Below are positions 48,753-56,380 of a stretch of DNA of 63,712 nt, in pieces. This stretch comes from Clostridia bacterium. GTDB lineage: Bacteria; Bacillota_A; Clostridia; Christensenellales; Aristaeellaceae. Below the pieces are notes generated by a model that saw nothing but the letters and a program-made list of their open reading frames with translations, was not told the origin of the DNA and made no database searches. The position numbers and the translations under genes were made by a program. Numbering within the stretch: position 1 is the stretch's first letter; the number at the start of each line of letters is the position of its first letter. The stretch lies in the NCBI GenBank assembly GCA_017399225.1, contig JAFQEB010000096.1, positions 1 through 63,712 of the forward strand, read 5' to 3'.

Positions 48753-50561
48753 GTGAAATTGAGTCGGAAAATGATCCTGATCTTTTCCGTTGTGATGATT
48801 TCAGCTGTTGCCATTCTGACCAGCTATACAACCCGAACATCCCTGCGCAGCTCCGAGGCGTTCACAGCAGCGCGCTTTGAAAACATGGGAACGACCATAT
48901 CCAAGGCGTTGGAACAAGAGCTTGCCATGATGGAGCTGACCATTGAGGAACTGCTGGACAACGCCTCCTTCATGGCTGCGCTGAACCAGTATGTGCGAGA
49001 TGACAGCGAAGATCAGAAGATGGCCACCGCTGCACGCAACACCATTATCCAGCAGCTGTATCGCTCCCCGATGGTGGAAAACTTCTACCGCGTGACCTTC
49101 TTCACCCGTGACGGCAGCTTTGTCAGTAGCCGGGTGGAAAAAGATGATTGTCTGGAAAGCGGAACAGACAAAGCCCGTGAGCTGTTCAACGCCATCCCCT
49201 GGCTGGATGAGTTGGACGCTGCACCCAATCGCTGCTTTATCCACCAGCCCCACAATGACTTTCTCTCCGTCCGCAGGGACTTCGTTGTCTATGGTGTTGC
49301 CCGCGCGGTGCAGTTTCACAGCAAAAATATCGGCTATATCGAAGTGACCAGCGAAATAGCCGGTCTGAAAGAGATCATGACGCAAGTGGATGAAACGACG
49401 ATCATGACGCAGGCTGTATTCAGCGACGGCACCGTGCTCTATTCAAGCTCCGGTCTTGACGTTTCATATCCTCTTGATCTGGCTCGTAATACGCTGATCG
49501 ATTACAAAGATGATACGGGGCTCCACCATCAGGTCATGCGCGTATACAACGAATGGCTCGACCTGCACATTTTTATCGCCCAGGATCAGTCCATCTCAGC
49601 ACAGCGTACACGGACGCTCTATCTGGCCAGCATCAGAACGGCTGTACTGATCACCGGGCCGGCACTGGTGCTGTTTGTGTTCATCGCCCTGCGCCTGACT
49701 GATTCTATCCGGCGATTGACAAAAAAGGTGCGGCAACTTCCGGTCGAATCCGCGCTGGAGGATAGCAGCAACGTCACTGACATTCTCCACCACACCGTCA
49801 CCCGCACAGGTGATGCAGAGCTCCATGAGCTTGAGAAGGTTTTTAACAGCATGATGCTGCGTCTTAGGGAAAGCACCATCAATGAACTGTCCATGCGCGA
49901 GGGCACGCTACAGGCGCAGCTGAGCGCCCTGCAGACGCAGATTAACCCCCATTTTATTTATAACACACTGAATATGATCAGCTCCAAGTCCCTGGAGAGC
50001 GGCAACATGGAGGTCATTGACATCTGTGATCACTTTGCCCAGATGCTGCGGTACGCCATCGACACACAGTCACAGACTGCCACGCTGGCGGAAGAGATCG
50101 AAAATGCACGGGACTATCTTCATCTGGCCAAATCCCGATATGAGCAGTATCTGGAATTCACCATCAACGTGCCCGCACAGCTGGAGCAGATCATCATTCC
50201 CAAGCTATCCCTTCAGCCGATTGTTGAAAATGCGATGATCCATGGCTATAACGGCAGGAATACCGTTCGGGTTCTGTCCATTACCGGCTGGCTGGAAAAT
50301 GATCTGCTGATTTTGGAGATCCATGACAACGGTACCGGCTTCTCGCCGGAAAGTCTCGCGGCGCTCCAGCAGCGCTTCCACGACATTGAGGATGGGACAG
50401 TCACCATCTCACAGACCGGAAAGCACATCGGGCTGGTCAACACCTATCTACGGCTTTTCTACTACAGCCATAAGCGGATCCGCATCAGCCTGAGAAATGC
50501 AGAAGGCGCGGTTGTCCGGCTGACCATCCCGGTTGCTGATGCATCCTTGAAAACAGAATGA
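48753..50561 (+). CDS. Sensor histidine kinase, YesM family
   Basis: A 602-residue membrane kinase. The first helix (about 8-25) and second helix (about 290-310) enclose an extracytoplasmic dCache-like sensor of about 260 residues. A HAMP segment, the His_kinase domain with the phospho-acceptor in QINPHFIYNTLNMISS, and the ATP-binding domain with ENAMIHG and HDNGTGF follow. Start is GTG 48753, 8 nt after GGAGG. YesM kinases normally adjoin a YesN regulator; here the only one is encoded 15 kb away (31843-33312). It is divergent from the importer operon, fitting a sugar-sensing role. Confidence 0.92.
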   Translation: MKLSRKMILIFSVVMISAVAILTSYTTRTSLRSSEAFTAARFENMGTTISKALEQELAMMELTIEELLDNASFMAALNQYVRDDSEDQKMATAARNTIIQQLYRSPMVENFYRVTFFTRDGSFVSSRVEKDDCLESGTDKARELFNAIPWLDELDAAPNRCFIHQPHNDFLSVRRDFVVYGVARAVQFHSKNIGYIEVTSEIAGLKEIMTQVDETTIMTQAVFSDGTVLYSSSGLDVSYPLDLARNTLIDYKDDTGLHHQVMRVYNEWLDLHIFIAQDQSISAQRTRTLYLASIRTAVLITGPALVLFVFIALRLTDSIRRLTKKVRQLPVESALEDSSNVTDILHHTVTRTGDAELHELEKVFNSMMLRLRESTINELSMREGTLQAQLSALQTQINPHFIYNTLNMISSKSLESGNMEVIDICDHFAQMLRYAIDTQSQTATLAEEIENARDYLHLAKSRYEQYLEFTINVPAQLEQIIIPKLSLQPIVENAMIHGYNGRNTVRVLSITGWLENDLLILEIHDNGTGFSPESLAALQQRFHDIEDGTVTISQTGKHIGLVNTYLRLFYYSHKRIRISLRNAEGAVVRLTIPVADASLKTE

Positions 50562-50568
50562 ACAATCA

Positions 50569-50604
50569 AAAATGGCGCCGTTCGTTACTGAACAGCGCCA
50601 TTTT
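50569..50604. terminator. Bidirectional terminator overlapping the end of the beta-helix gene
   Basis: Arms 50569-50578 and 50595-50604 (aaaatggcgc and complement) with T-rich flanks on both sides. The last codons of the minus-strand beta-helix gene lie within the hairpin, so the gene end and the terminator share sequence. Confidence 0.8.
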
Positions 50605-52051
50605 CTATATCTGATTGGTTCAGGATCGCTCCGTCACCGTAATCGTTGGTGTCAAACAGCATGTCGCCAAGGCTGCCTGCAAGTTCCATGACGCACTTCG
50701 CATTGTCCTCAAAGCGGTTGCCGCTTACATGCCCGCCAGCAATATCCCGCATGTATAGCCCGCAGGAGCCGCAGTCGCTGAACACGTTGTCGTACAAGCT
50801 AATGGCGTTATCGCCGTAGTTGTAGGCGATTACCCCGACCCAATCCTCCAGGAACTGATTGCCGATACAGATAGCGCTCGTCCGCTCCAGGCGGAAGCCT
50901 GCCACTGTGTTCCCCTGACTGATATTGTCCAGGAAGAGGATATGATTCTCCTTCTGGGGAGAGAAGCCGTTTTCGTTGTATCTCGCTATGCAGCGGACAA
51001 CCTGACAACGGTTTCCGCAGGCGAAGAAGAATCCGCGGCCGCAGTTTTCCGCTTCGCAGTCCACGATCAGACAGTCATCTCCATAGGAGAAGAAGATCCC
51101 CTGATCGCAATGGGTGGCGCGGCATCTGAGAACCTGGATGCGCTTGACAGCCCGGAAATCCATGCCATGGTTGGTGTCCACCGTTTCACAGTCCTCCAGC
51201 AGACCATCCTCCACATAGGCAAGGTAGATGCCGAAAATGCCGCAACGATCCGCCCGGCAGTTGATCAGCCGAACATTCTGGCAGTACGCCAGCACCAGCC
51301 CCATGCTTGAATCCGAGACATCCATGTTTTCCGCCGTCACCCCATTGCATTGCACGGCGATCACTTCGCCCGCATCCGTAGGCAGCGTCAGATCATCCTC
51401 TCCCACGAAGTAATACAGCGGACGTCCGTTGACGGTACAGTTCCGGATCTCGTGGGTGGTGAAATACTCGATATCCTCTCCCACCTCGAACATCGCGGTG
51501 AGCGCCGGTGCGGTGCTGCCCTGGGTGACCGGAGGCCCGACGATGGACACGCTGCAGCCTTCAAAGCAGCAGTCAACGATCTGCACCTGCTTGACGCCGG
51601 AAAGCCACACCGCGCAGGACGATCGGCGGAAGGCTGTGTCGATCAGCGTAAACTCGCAGTTTCTGATGGACAGACGATCCCCGCGCGCAACGATCGCCCA
51701 TTTCCGCAGATGCACCCGGATCCCCTGGATGGACACATCTTCCGCATGGATGTTCAGCATGGTCTCAAAGCCCGGACAGTCCAGAATGACCTCGTCGCCC
51801 TCCCGCGCATAGATCGCCACCGACTTATCAATCGTGAGCGGATAAGCCTCCTTTGGCTGCGCGTATACACCCGCTGTCAGGCAGATCCGATCACCGTTTT
51901 GTGCATGGGCAAGCGCTTCGGTGAGTGTGACGAAATCCCCCGCGCCGGACGGCGACACCACCCATTCACGGCTCGCGTCTGCCTCCGCATGTCCCCAGAC
52001 CGGCAGCAGGCAGAGCAGTATGAGCAACAGCAGAAATTGATACCCTTTCAT
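50585..52051 (-). CDS. Secreted right-handed parallel beta-helix protein (pectate-lyase-like fold)
   Basis: A 488-residue protein with a signal peptide (1-24). Many short rungs of the N-G-I-x-x-x-x-C-x-x-x-x type (for example CQNVRLINCRADRCGIFGIY, CLIVDCEAENCGRGFFF) define a right-handed beta-helix of the NosD/DUF1565/pectate-lyase-like superfamily. The N-terminal SPSGAGDFVTLTEALAHAQNG is typical of the first rung. About 20 cysteines stack along the helix, unusual for an exported protein. No lyase catalytic triad is recognisable. It may act on a polysaccharide or be structural. Confidence 0.85.
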   Translation of the reverse strand: MKGYQFLLLLILLCLLPVWGHAEADASREWVVSPSGAGDFVTLTEALAHAQNGDRICLTAGVYAQPKEAYPLTIDKSVAIYAREGDEVILDCPGFETMLNIHAEDVSIQGIRVHLRKWAIVARGDRLSIRNCEFTLIDTAFRRSSCAVWLSGVKQVQIVDCCFEGCSVSIVGPPVTQGSTAPALTAMFEVGEDIEYFTTHEIRNCTVNGRPLYYFVGEDDLTLPTDAGEVIAVQCNGVTAENMDVSDSSMGLVLAYCQNVRLINCRADRCGIFGIYLAYVEDGLLEDCETVDTNHGMDFRAVKRIQVLRCRATHCDQGIFFSYGDDCLIVDCEAENCGRGFFFACGNRCQVVRCIARYNENGFSPQKENHILFLDNISQGNTVAGFRLERTSAICIGNQFLEDWVGVIAYNYGDNAISLYDNVFSDCGSCGLYMRDIAGGHVSGNRFEDNAKCVMELAGSLGDMLFDTNDYGDGAILNQSDIENGAVQ

Positions 52052-52117
52052 ATTTCACAGCCCCTCTGTCAATAGATGCTGTTTCATCATCATGTCCGTT
52101 TTTCAGCCGCAGACTTC

Positions 52118-52894
52118 TCAAGACAGCAATCGCTCGTAGATCTCCCGATCCAGACTGCTGAAAACATTGAAGATCACCTGACAGGCGCCGCCGTTGCTTC
52201 GGTAGGCGCGTACCTCCCGCAGGGCTATCGCCGCTGCTTCCTCATGCGGAAAGCTGAATTCTCCTGTGGATATGCAGCATAGCGCAAGGCTCTCCAGCTT
52301 CCTTGCTTCAGCTGCCTGCAGGCATGAGCGGTAGCACGCCGCAAGGAGCTCCCTGTGCCGTTCTCTCAATTCCCCCTGCACGATCGGACCGACGGTATGA
52401 ATGATGTACCGGCAAGGCAGGTTGAAGGCAGGGGTGAGTTTTGCCTGCCCGGGTGGCTCAGGTAAACCCTGAGCCTGCATGATTGCATGACAGGCACTGC
52501 GCAGTTGTATCCCGGCATAGGTATGGATCGCATTATCGATGCAGCCATGGCAGGGATGGTAGCAGCCGGTCATACCGCTGTTCGCAGCATTCACGATAGC
52601 GTCGACTCTCAGCGTCGTGATGTCGCCCTGCCACAGATAGATCCCATCCTCCTGGGGACTCAGATCATGCCAGTCCGTGATCCCCTTTGCGGCGATTTCC
52701 TCCTGCAGGAAATGATCCTGCAGCGCCAGGAACGCAGGAGAAGCATCGCCAGGCTGGCGCACATTGACCAGCGATCGGAACAAGCGCCACTGGTGTACTT
52801 CGTCCCGGGGGAATGTTGCTGCCTGCGCTGCATACATAGGCATGTCCGCAAGAAGCCAGCTATTCAAGGTGAGCAGATCATCCAGCCGGCTCAT
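52118..52894 (-). CDS. Zinc-containing macrodomain protein, SirTM-associated (ADP-ribosyl hydrolase-like)
   Basis: A 258-residue protein. An N-terminal helical part (1-80) precedes a macrodomain: GDIT (90-93), NAANS (102-106), then CYHPCHGC (111-118), the Cys/His zinc cluster of macrodomains found with class-M sirtuins, and STGEFSFP (209-216) in the ADP-ribose loop. Such enzymes remove ADP-ribose put on target proteins by the partner sirtuin. The ATGA overlap with the upstream sirtuin gene shows that the two are made together. In described SirTM operons a lipoylated GcvH-like protein and a lipoate ligase are also present; neither is seen here. Confidence 0.93.
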   Translation of the reverse strand: MSRLDDLLTLNSWLLADMPMYAAQAATFPRDEVHQWRLFRSLVNVRQPGDASPAFLALQDHFLQEEIAAKGITDWHDLSPQEDGIYLWQGDITTLRVDAIVNAANSGMTGCYHPCHGCIDNAIHTYAGIQLRSACHAIMQAQGLPEPPGQAKLTPAFNLPCRYIIHTVGPIVQGELRERHRELLAACYRSCLQAAEARKLESLALCCISTGEFSFPHEEAAAIALREVRAYRSNGGACQVIFNVFSSLDREIYERLLS

Positions 52895-54057
52895 TCTTCC
52901 GCTCCCTTCAGCAGCGCCCTGACCACAGACCCGATGTCCTCATTCAGGCAGAGGGACTGCTCCGTGATCTCACTGGGACACACCGCCTGTCCATTATTGA
53001 TGCAGACATAAAAGGCTGCCGGATTGCTCATCGTCATCTGCCAAAAGGGGTATTTGATGATCACCGGCGTATTATATCCCACGCCCAGCTCCAGGAACAA
53101 GATCCGCTTGTCCCTGTACTGCTCCAGAAACAGCTCGTACTTCGCCGCGGCCCGTCGCCAGCCCTCGTCCTCCACAAACCGGTCATCCGAGCGGAGATTC
53201 ATGGTCATGGGCTTGCCACATCGGGGGCAGCGCGGGATGAGCGCAGACGAGACGTGCATATCCTCCTGCTGCGCCACCATCTGGCGGATCGCCCGCTCGT
53301 TGTCATAGGTCGCATCATGACATGGTACGCTGCATTGGAACAGACCGTAATCCCCCTGCGTGTAGAACAAGCGATCTTTATTCACGCCAGCCTTCTGAAA
53401 GCAGTGATCCACATTGGTGGTAAGAACAAAATACTCCTTATCCTTTACCAACGAAAGAACATCCGCATAGACCTGCTTCGGTGCATCATGATAACGGTTG
53501 ATCCAGACAAACCGGCTCCAGTATGACCAGTATTCCTCCAGTGTACGGTATGGGAAAAACCCGCCTGTATACATGTCTTCAAAGCCATACCGCATACGAA
53601 AATCCGAGAAATACTTTTCAAACCGCTCGCCTGCATAGGAAAATCCGGCTGAAGCAGACAGTCCTGCACCTGCACCGATCACCACCGCCTCGGCGGAATC
53701 AATGGCCTGACGCAGCTGACGCAGCTCATTCTGAATGCTGTCCATCCGCACCTGTTCCTGATAGGCTTCCCCTGCCTGACGCATTGCAGCAATGATCTCA
53801 CGCATGGACGCGCCCAGCTCCGTTAATTCATATTCACCATCCGGTTCAGCAGGTGCATTCAGCAAACCATCCTGTTCCATTTCGTGAAGGTGCTCCTTCA
53901 GCTTTTCACTGCTGAGTTCCCTCAGATTTTTATGGAGCTCCTTGTATCGCCACGGCCGGACAAGCAGATTCCGCATGATCAACAGCCTCTCCTCAATGCC
54001 GATCAGCTCCGCACAGTGCTCTGTCGCATCAAACGACTTTTCATCCCAGCTGGTCAT
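52891..54057 (-). CDS. HxlR winged-helix domain fused to class-M sirtuin (SirTM)
   Basis: A 388-residue fusion. Residues about 10-105 are an HxlR-type winged helix (CAELIGIEERLLIMRNLLVR, then YKELHKNLRELSSEKLKEHL), homologous to the stand-alone HxlR protein of this window. Cys15 aligns with its second cysteine, but the first, sensing-type Cys-Pro is missing. Residues about 115-388 form a sirtuin: NAD site GAGAGLSASAG (128-138), TTNVDHC (203-209) and a zinc site Cys232/236/267/270 (CSVPC, CPRC). SirTM enzymes transfer ADP-ribose to protein. The fusion joins a NAD-dependent modifier to DNA binding. ATG 54057 follows AAAGGAG by 7 nt. Its promoter carries the shared 21-nt element. Confidence 0.9.
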   Translation of the reverse strand: MTSWDEKSFDATEHCAELIGIEERLLIMRNLLVRPWRYKELHKNLRELSSEKLKEHLHEMEQDGLLNAPAEPDGEYELTELGASMREIIAAMRQAGEAYQEQVRMDSIQNELRQLRQAIDSAEAVVIGAGAGLSASAGFSYAGERFEKYFSDFRMRYGFEDMYTGGFFPYRTLEEYWSYWSRFVWINRYHDAPKQVYADVLSLVKDKEYFVLTTNVDHCFQKAGVNKDRLFYTQGDYGLFQCSVPCHDATYDNERAIRQMVAQQEDMHVSSALIPRCPRCGKPMTMNLRSDDRFVEDEGWRRAAAKYELFLEQYRDKRILFLELGVGYNTPVIIKYPFWQMTMSNPAAFYVCINNGQAVCPSEITEQSLCLNEDIGSVVRALLKGAEE

Positions 54058-54084
54058 GCAGCAACTCCTTTTCTCTTTTTTAGC

Positions 54085-54131
54085 ATTATAATATATCATG
54101 CAATTAAGAACAAGTCAGTTACCACAAAGTG
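54085..54131 (-). promoter_or_regulatory. Promoter and HxlR-type operator of the sirtuin-macrodomain operon
   Basis: On the minus strand the element CACTTTGTGGT-AACTGACTTG (54111-54131) runs into -35 TTGTTC (54108-54113), 17 nt, then -10 TATAAT (54085-54090). The element contains an imperfect dyad, GTCACTT and AACTGAC. The same arrangement occurs at 31372-31418 and 54280-54326. Confidence 0.65.
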
Positions 54132-54279
54132 ACCTATATAGGGATGCCGAGGAACGGTAATGGGATATGGATCTGAATGGTGCTTACCATTCTATTTTTG
54201 CCCATGAACTGTGACTTGCAAGGATCAACCTTATTGCGTGTGTTGCGATTGGTGGGATCATCCAGGCAAAAAGTATACG

Positions 54280-54326
54280 CACCTTTTTGCAACTATCTTG
54301 CACTGTTCATGCCTATACACTATAAT
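54280..54326 (+). promoter_or_regulatory. Promoter and HxlR-type operator of the phosphoesterase operon
   Basis: Element CACCTTTTTGC-AACTATCTTG (54280-54300) overlaps -35 TTGCAC (54298-54303), followed by 17 nt and TATAAT (54321-54326). It is divergent from the sirtuin promoter 148 nt away. Between them lies only a small hairpin (54175-54181 with 54186-54192) followed by tattttt. Confidence 0.65.
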
Positions 54327-54346
54327 TTGATGTAACATGAGGATGA

Positions 54347-54463
54347 ATACTATCTGATCGCAGCTACGGACAATGCCACGTGATCTTCAATGTGTTTCAT
54401 GATAAAGACTGGCACATCTACGACCGACTGCTGAATGAACAGGAATATAAGGAGACTCTATGA
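54347..54463 (+). pseudogene. Remnant of a macrodomain gene (C-terminal 38 codons)
   Basis: The frame reads SDRSYGQCHVIFNVFHDKDW and then HIYDRLLNEQEYKETL before TGA. This matches the end of the intact macrodomain protein nearby (QVIFNVFSSLDREIYERLL). The frame is closed by TGA at 54344-54346 and has no start codon. Its stop overlaps the phosphoesterase start (ATGA), so the phosphoesterase was once coupled to a full macrodomain gene. The promoter with the HxlR-type element lies directly upstream of the break. Confidence 0.75.
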
Positions 54464-55710
54464 AGAAAGTGCTTTCTCTGATGCTCTGCCTGCTGATGTG
54501 TCTGCCTGTCGCTTCTGCACTGGCCCACGATGAGCTGACCATCGTCCATGTGACGGACATGCACTATCTGTCCCCTGCGCTGACGGACTATGGCGAAAGC
54601 TTCATGGCGCTGATCGAGGACGGCGACGGCAAGGTGACTCACTATACCCCCCAGCTGATGGCTGCTTTCGTGGACGAGATGCTGGTGCTCATGCCGGATG
54701 CTATCATTCTCACCGGCGATCTGACCTTCAACGGGGCGTCCCGGAGCCATACCGATCTGGTTGCTCTCCTGACCCCATTGGCCGATGCCGGGATCCAGGT
54801 GTTGGCTCTGCCTGGCAATCATGACACCAATTCCACCGGCTATCAGTTTATCGAGCCGGATGTGTATTATGCAGAAAGCCTGGCCGACAAGGAATTTGAC
54901 GATGTGTACGCGCATCTGGGTTATGCGGACGCCATCTCCCGGGACGCTGTGTCCATGAGCTACGTTGCCGAAATCGCCCCAGGTGTGTGGGCTCTGTTGG
55001 TGGATGTGAATGCCAACGGCACTGCCGGTACAGTCAGTGAGGAAACCTTCATCTGGATCGAGGAGCAGCTGACCAAGGCACAGCAGCAAGGCATTACCGT
55101 CATCGCCGCCAGCCATCAGCCGGTGCTGATCCACAACAGCCTGTTCACCTTCAGCTATGTGATCAACAACAATACGCGGCTCCTCGCCCTGTATGAAAAG
55201 TATCAGGTGCCGCTGAATCTCTGCGGACACCTGCACATGCAGCACATTGCGCATTCCGGCACATTGACGGAGGTCGCAGCCTCCTCTCTGGCGGTTTCGC
55301 CGAATCAGTACGGCGTGCTGCGGCTGGATGGCAACCAAATGCTGGATTATCAGATGCATCCGCTGAACGTGGCTGCATGGGCAGCGCGCACCGGACAGAC
55401 CGATCCGAATCTGCTGGACTTCGCCGCATACTCTTCGGATTTCTTCGACCGCACGACCTATGCGCAGGCAGCGTCCATGTTTGCATCCAGCACACTCCCT
55501 CTGGCGGAGCAGGAACCCATGATCGACTTCATCGTCCGGCTGAATGCGGAATACTTCGCCGGAAAGCGGACCATCACAGCGGATGATCCGATGTGGGCCA
55601 TGTGGCAGGAGCATATGCCCGCAGCCTTCTTCACCTACTATATGAGCAGCATCCTCGCGGAACCCCTGCAGGACATGACATACCATGCTTTTCAGGAGGC
55701 AACCCCATGA
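54460..55710 (+). CDS. Secreted calcineurin-like metallophosphoesterase
   Basis: A 416-residue enzyme with a signal peptide (1-22, ending ALA). All metallophosphoesterase blocks are visible: HVTDMHYL (variant of D-X-H), LTGDLTFNG (GD), PGNHDTN (GNHD), ASHQPVL and CGHLHMQH (GHXH). Two metal ions bound here usually cleave phosphodiesters. The ATG follows AAGGAGACTCT and overlaps the stop of a macrodomain remnant. The next gene overlaps its own stop by ATGA. A nucleotide or ADP-ribose-derived substrate is tempting from context but not shown by the sequence. Confidence 0.92.
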   Translation: MKKVLSLMLCLLMCLPVASALAHDELTIVHVTDMHYLSPALTDYGESFMALIEDGDGKVTHYTPQLMAAFVDEMLVLMPDAIILTGDLTFNGASRSHTDLVALLTPLADAGIQVLALPGNHDTNSTGYQFIEPDVYYAESLADKEFDDVYAHLGYADAISRDAVSMSYVAEIAPGVWALLVDVNANGTAGTVSEETFIWIEEQLTKAQQQGITVIAASHQPVLIHNSLFTFSYVINNNTRLLALYEKYQVPLNLCGHLHMQHIAHSGTLTEVAASSLAVSPNQYGVLRLDGNQMLDYQMHPLNVAAWAARTGQTDPNLLDFAAYSSDFFDRTTYAQAASMFASSTLPLAEQEPMIDFIVRLNAEYFAGKRTITADDPMWAMWQEHMPAAFFTYYMSSILAEPLQDMTYHAFQEATP

Positions 55711-56258
55711 GATTCATATCGCTGATCCTGGCTCTGCTCATCACCCTTACCGACATCGGAGGAACGGCTATGGCTGAGGAAACGACCCTTGGTTTTTTCA
55801 AATCGCTGAACTTCGATGACGGTCTGAGCGTGGTTGTTGATGTATTTGAGCGCTTCCCGCTGCAATATGCAACCACTCTTGGCAGGGACGGCAATCCGCA
55901 GATCCGGCCCATCGAATTCAAATTCGAAGAGGACGGCGTGCTGTATTTTGATACGGTGGTATTCTATACCTCTTATGCCGAAATGCTTGCCCATCCCTAC
56001 ATCCAGCTCTGCGTCTGCGATCAGGAAACGATGACCTATGTGCGTCTGGGCGGCAAAGTGAATTTCACCAAGGACGAAGCCATCGTTAACCGATGCTTTG
56101 AGGAAAGCCCGGTACTGACCTCTCAGTTCGGCAACATGCGGGAATTTGTGATCGGTTACTACCTGACAGAAGTGTGGGCTGAGTTTGTCTCTTTCTCAAA
56201 CGAGCTGCCGAAAATGACTTATTTGCTGCCGAACAAGTTCGATAACGCTGTGGAATAA
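55707..56258 (+). CDS. PNPOx-like (pyridoxamine 5'-phosphate oxidase fold) protein with signal peptide
   Basis: A 183-residue protein. The C-terminal 155 residues match the split-barrel flavin-binding family: LQYATTLGRDGNPQIRPIEF, VLYFDTVVFYTSYAEML, IQLCVCD and YVRLGGKVNF. The first 22 residues (RFISLILALLITLTDIGGTA, then MA) look like a signal peptide, rare in this family. A second ATG at 55770, with its own GGAGG 7 nt upstream, would make a cytoplasmic version beginning AEETTLGFF. The first ATG also has GGAGG and overlaps the phosphoesterase stop. Both may be used. Confidence 0.82.
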   Translation: MRFISLILALLITLTDIGGTAMAEETTLGFFKSLNFDDGLSVVVDVFERFPLQYATTLGRDGNPQIRPIEFKFEEDGVLYFDTVVFYTSYAEMLAHPYIQLCVCDQETMTYVRLGGKVNFTKDEAIVNRCFEESPVLTSQFGNMREFVIGYYLTEVWAEFVSFSNELPKMTYLLPNKFDNAVE

Positions 56259-56380
56259 TCGTAAATGTAGATGGGAAGATATTCATCTTATCATTCGTTA
56301 TATCAATGCAACCGATTTTTCGTCCCAATTCAATACGGGAAGTGATTGAGAGCGCACTCCTATGACCAGAGAGGTATCCC

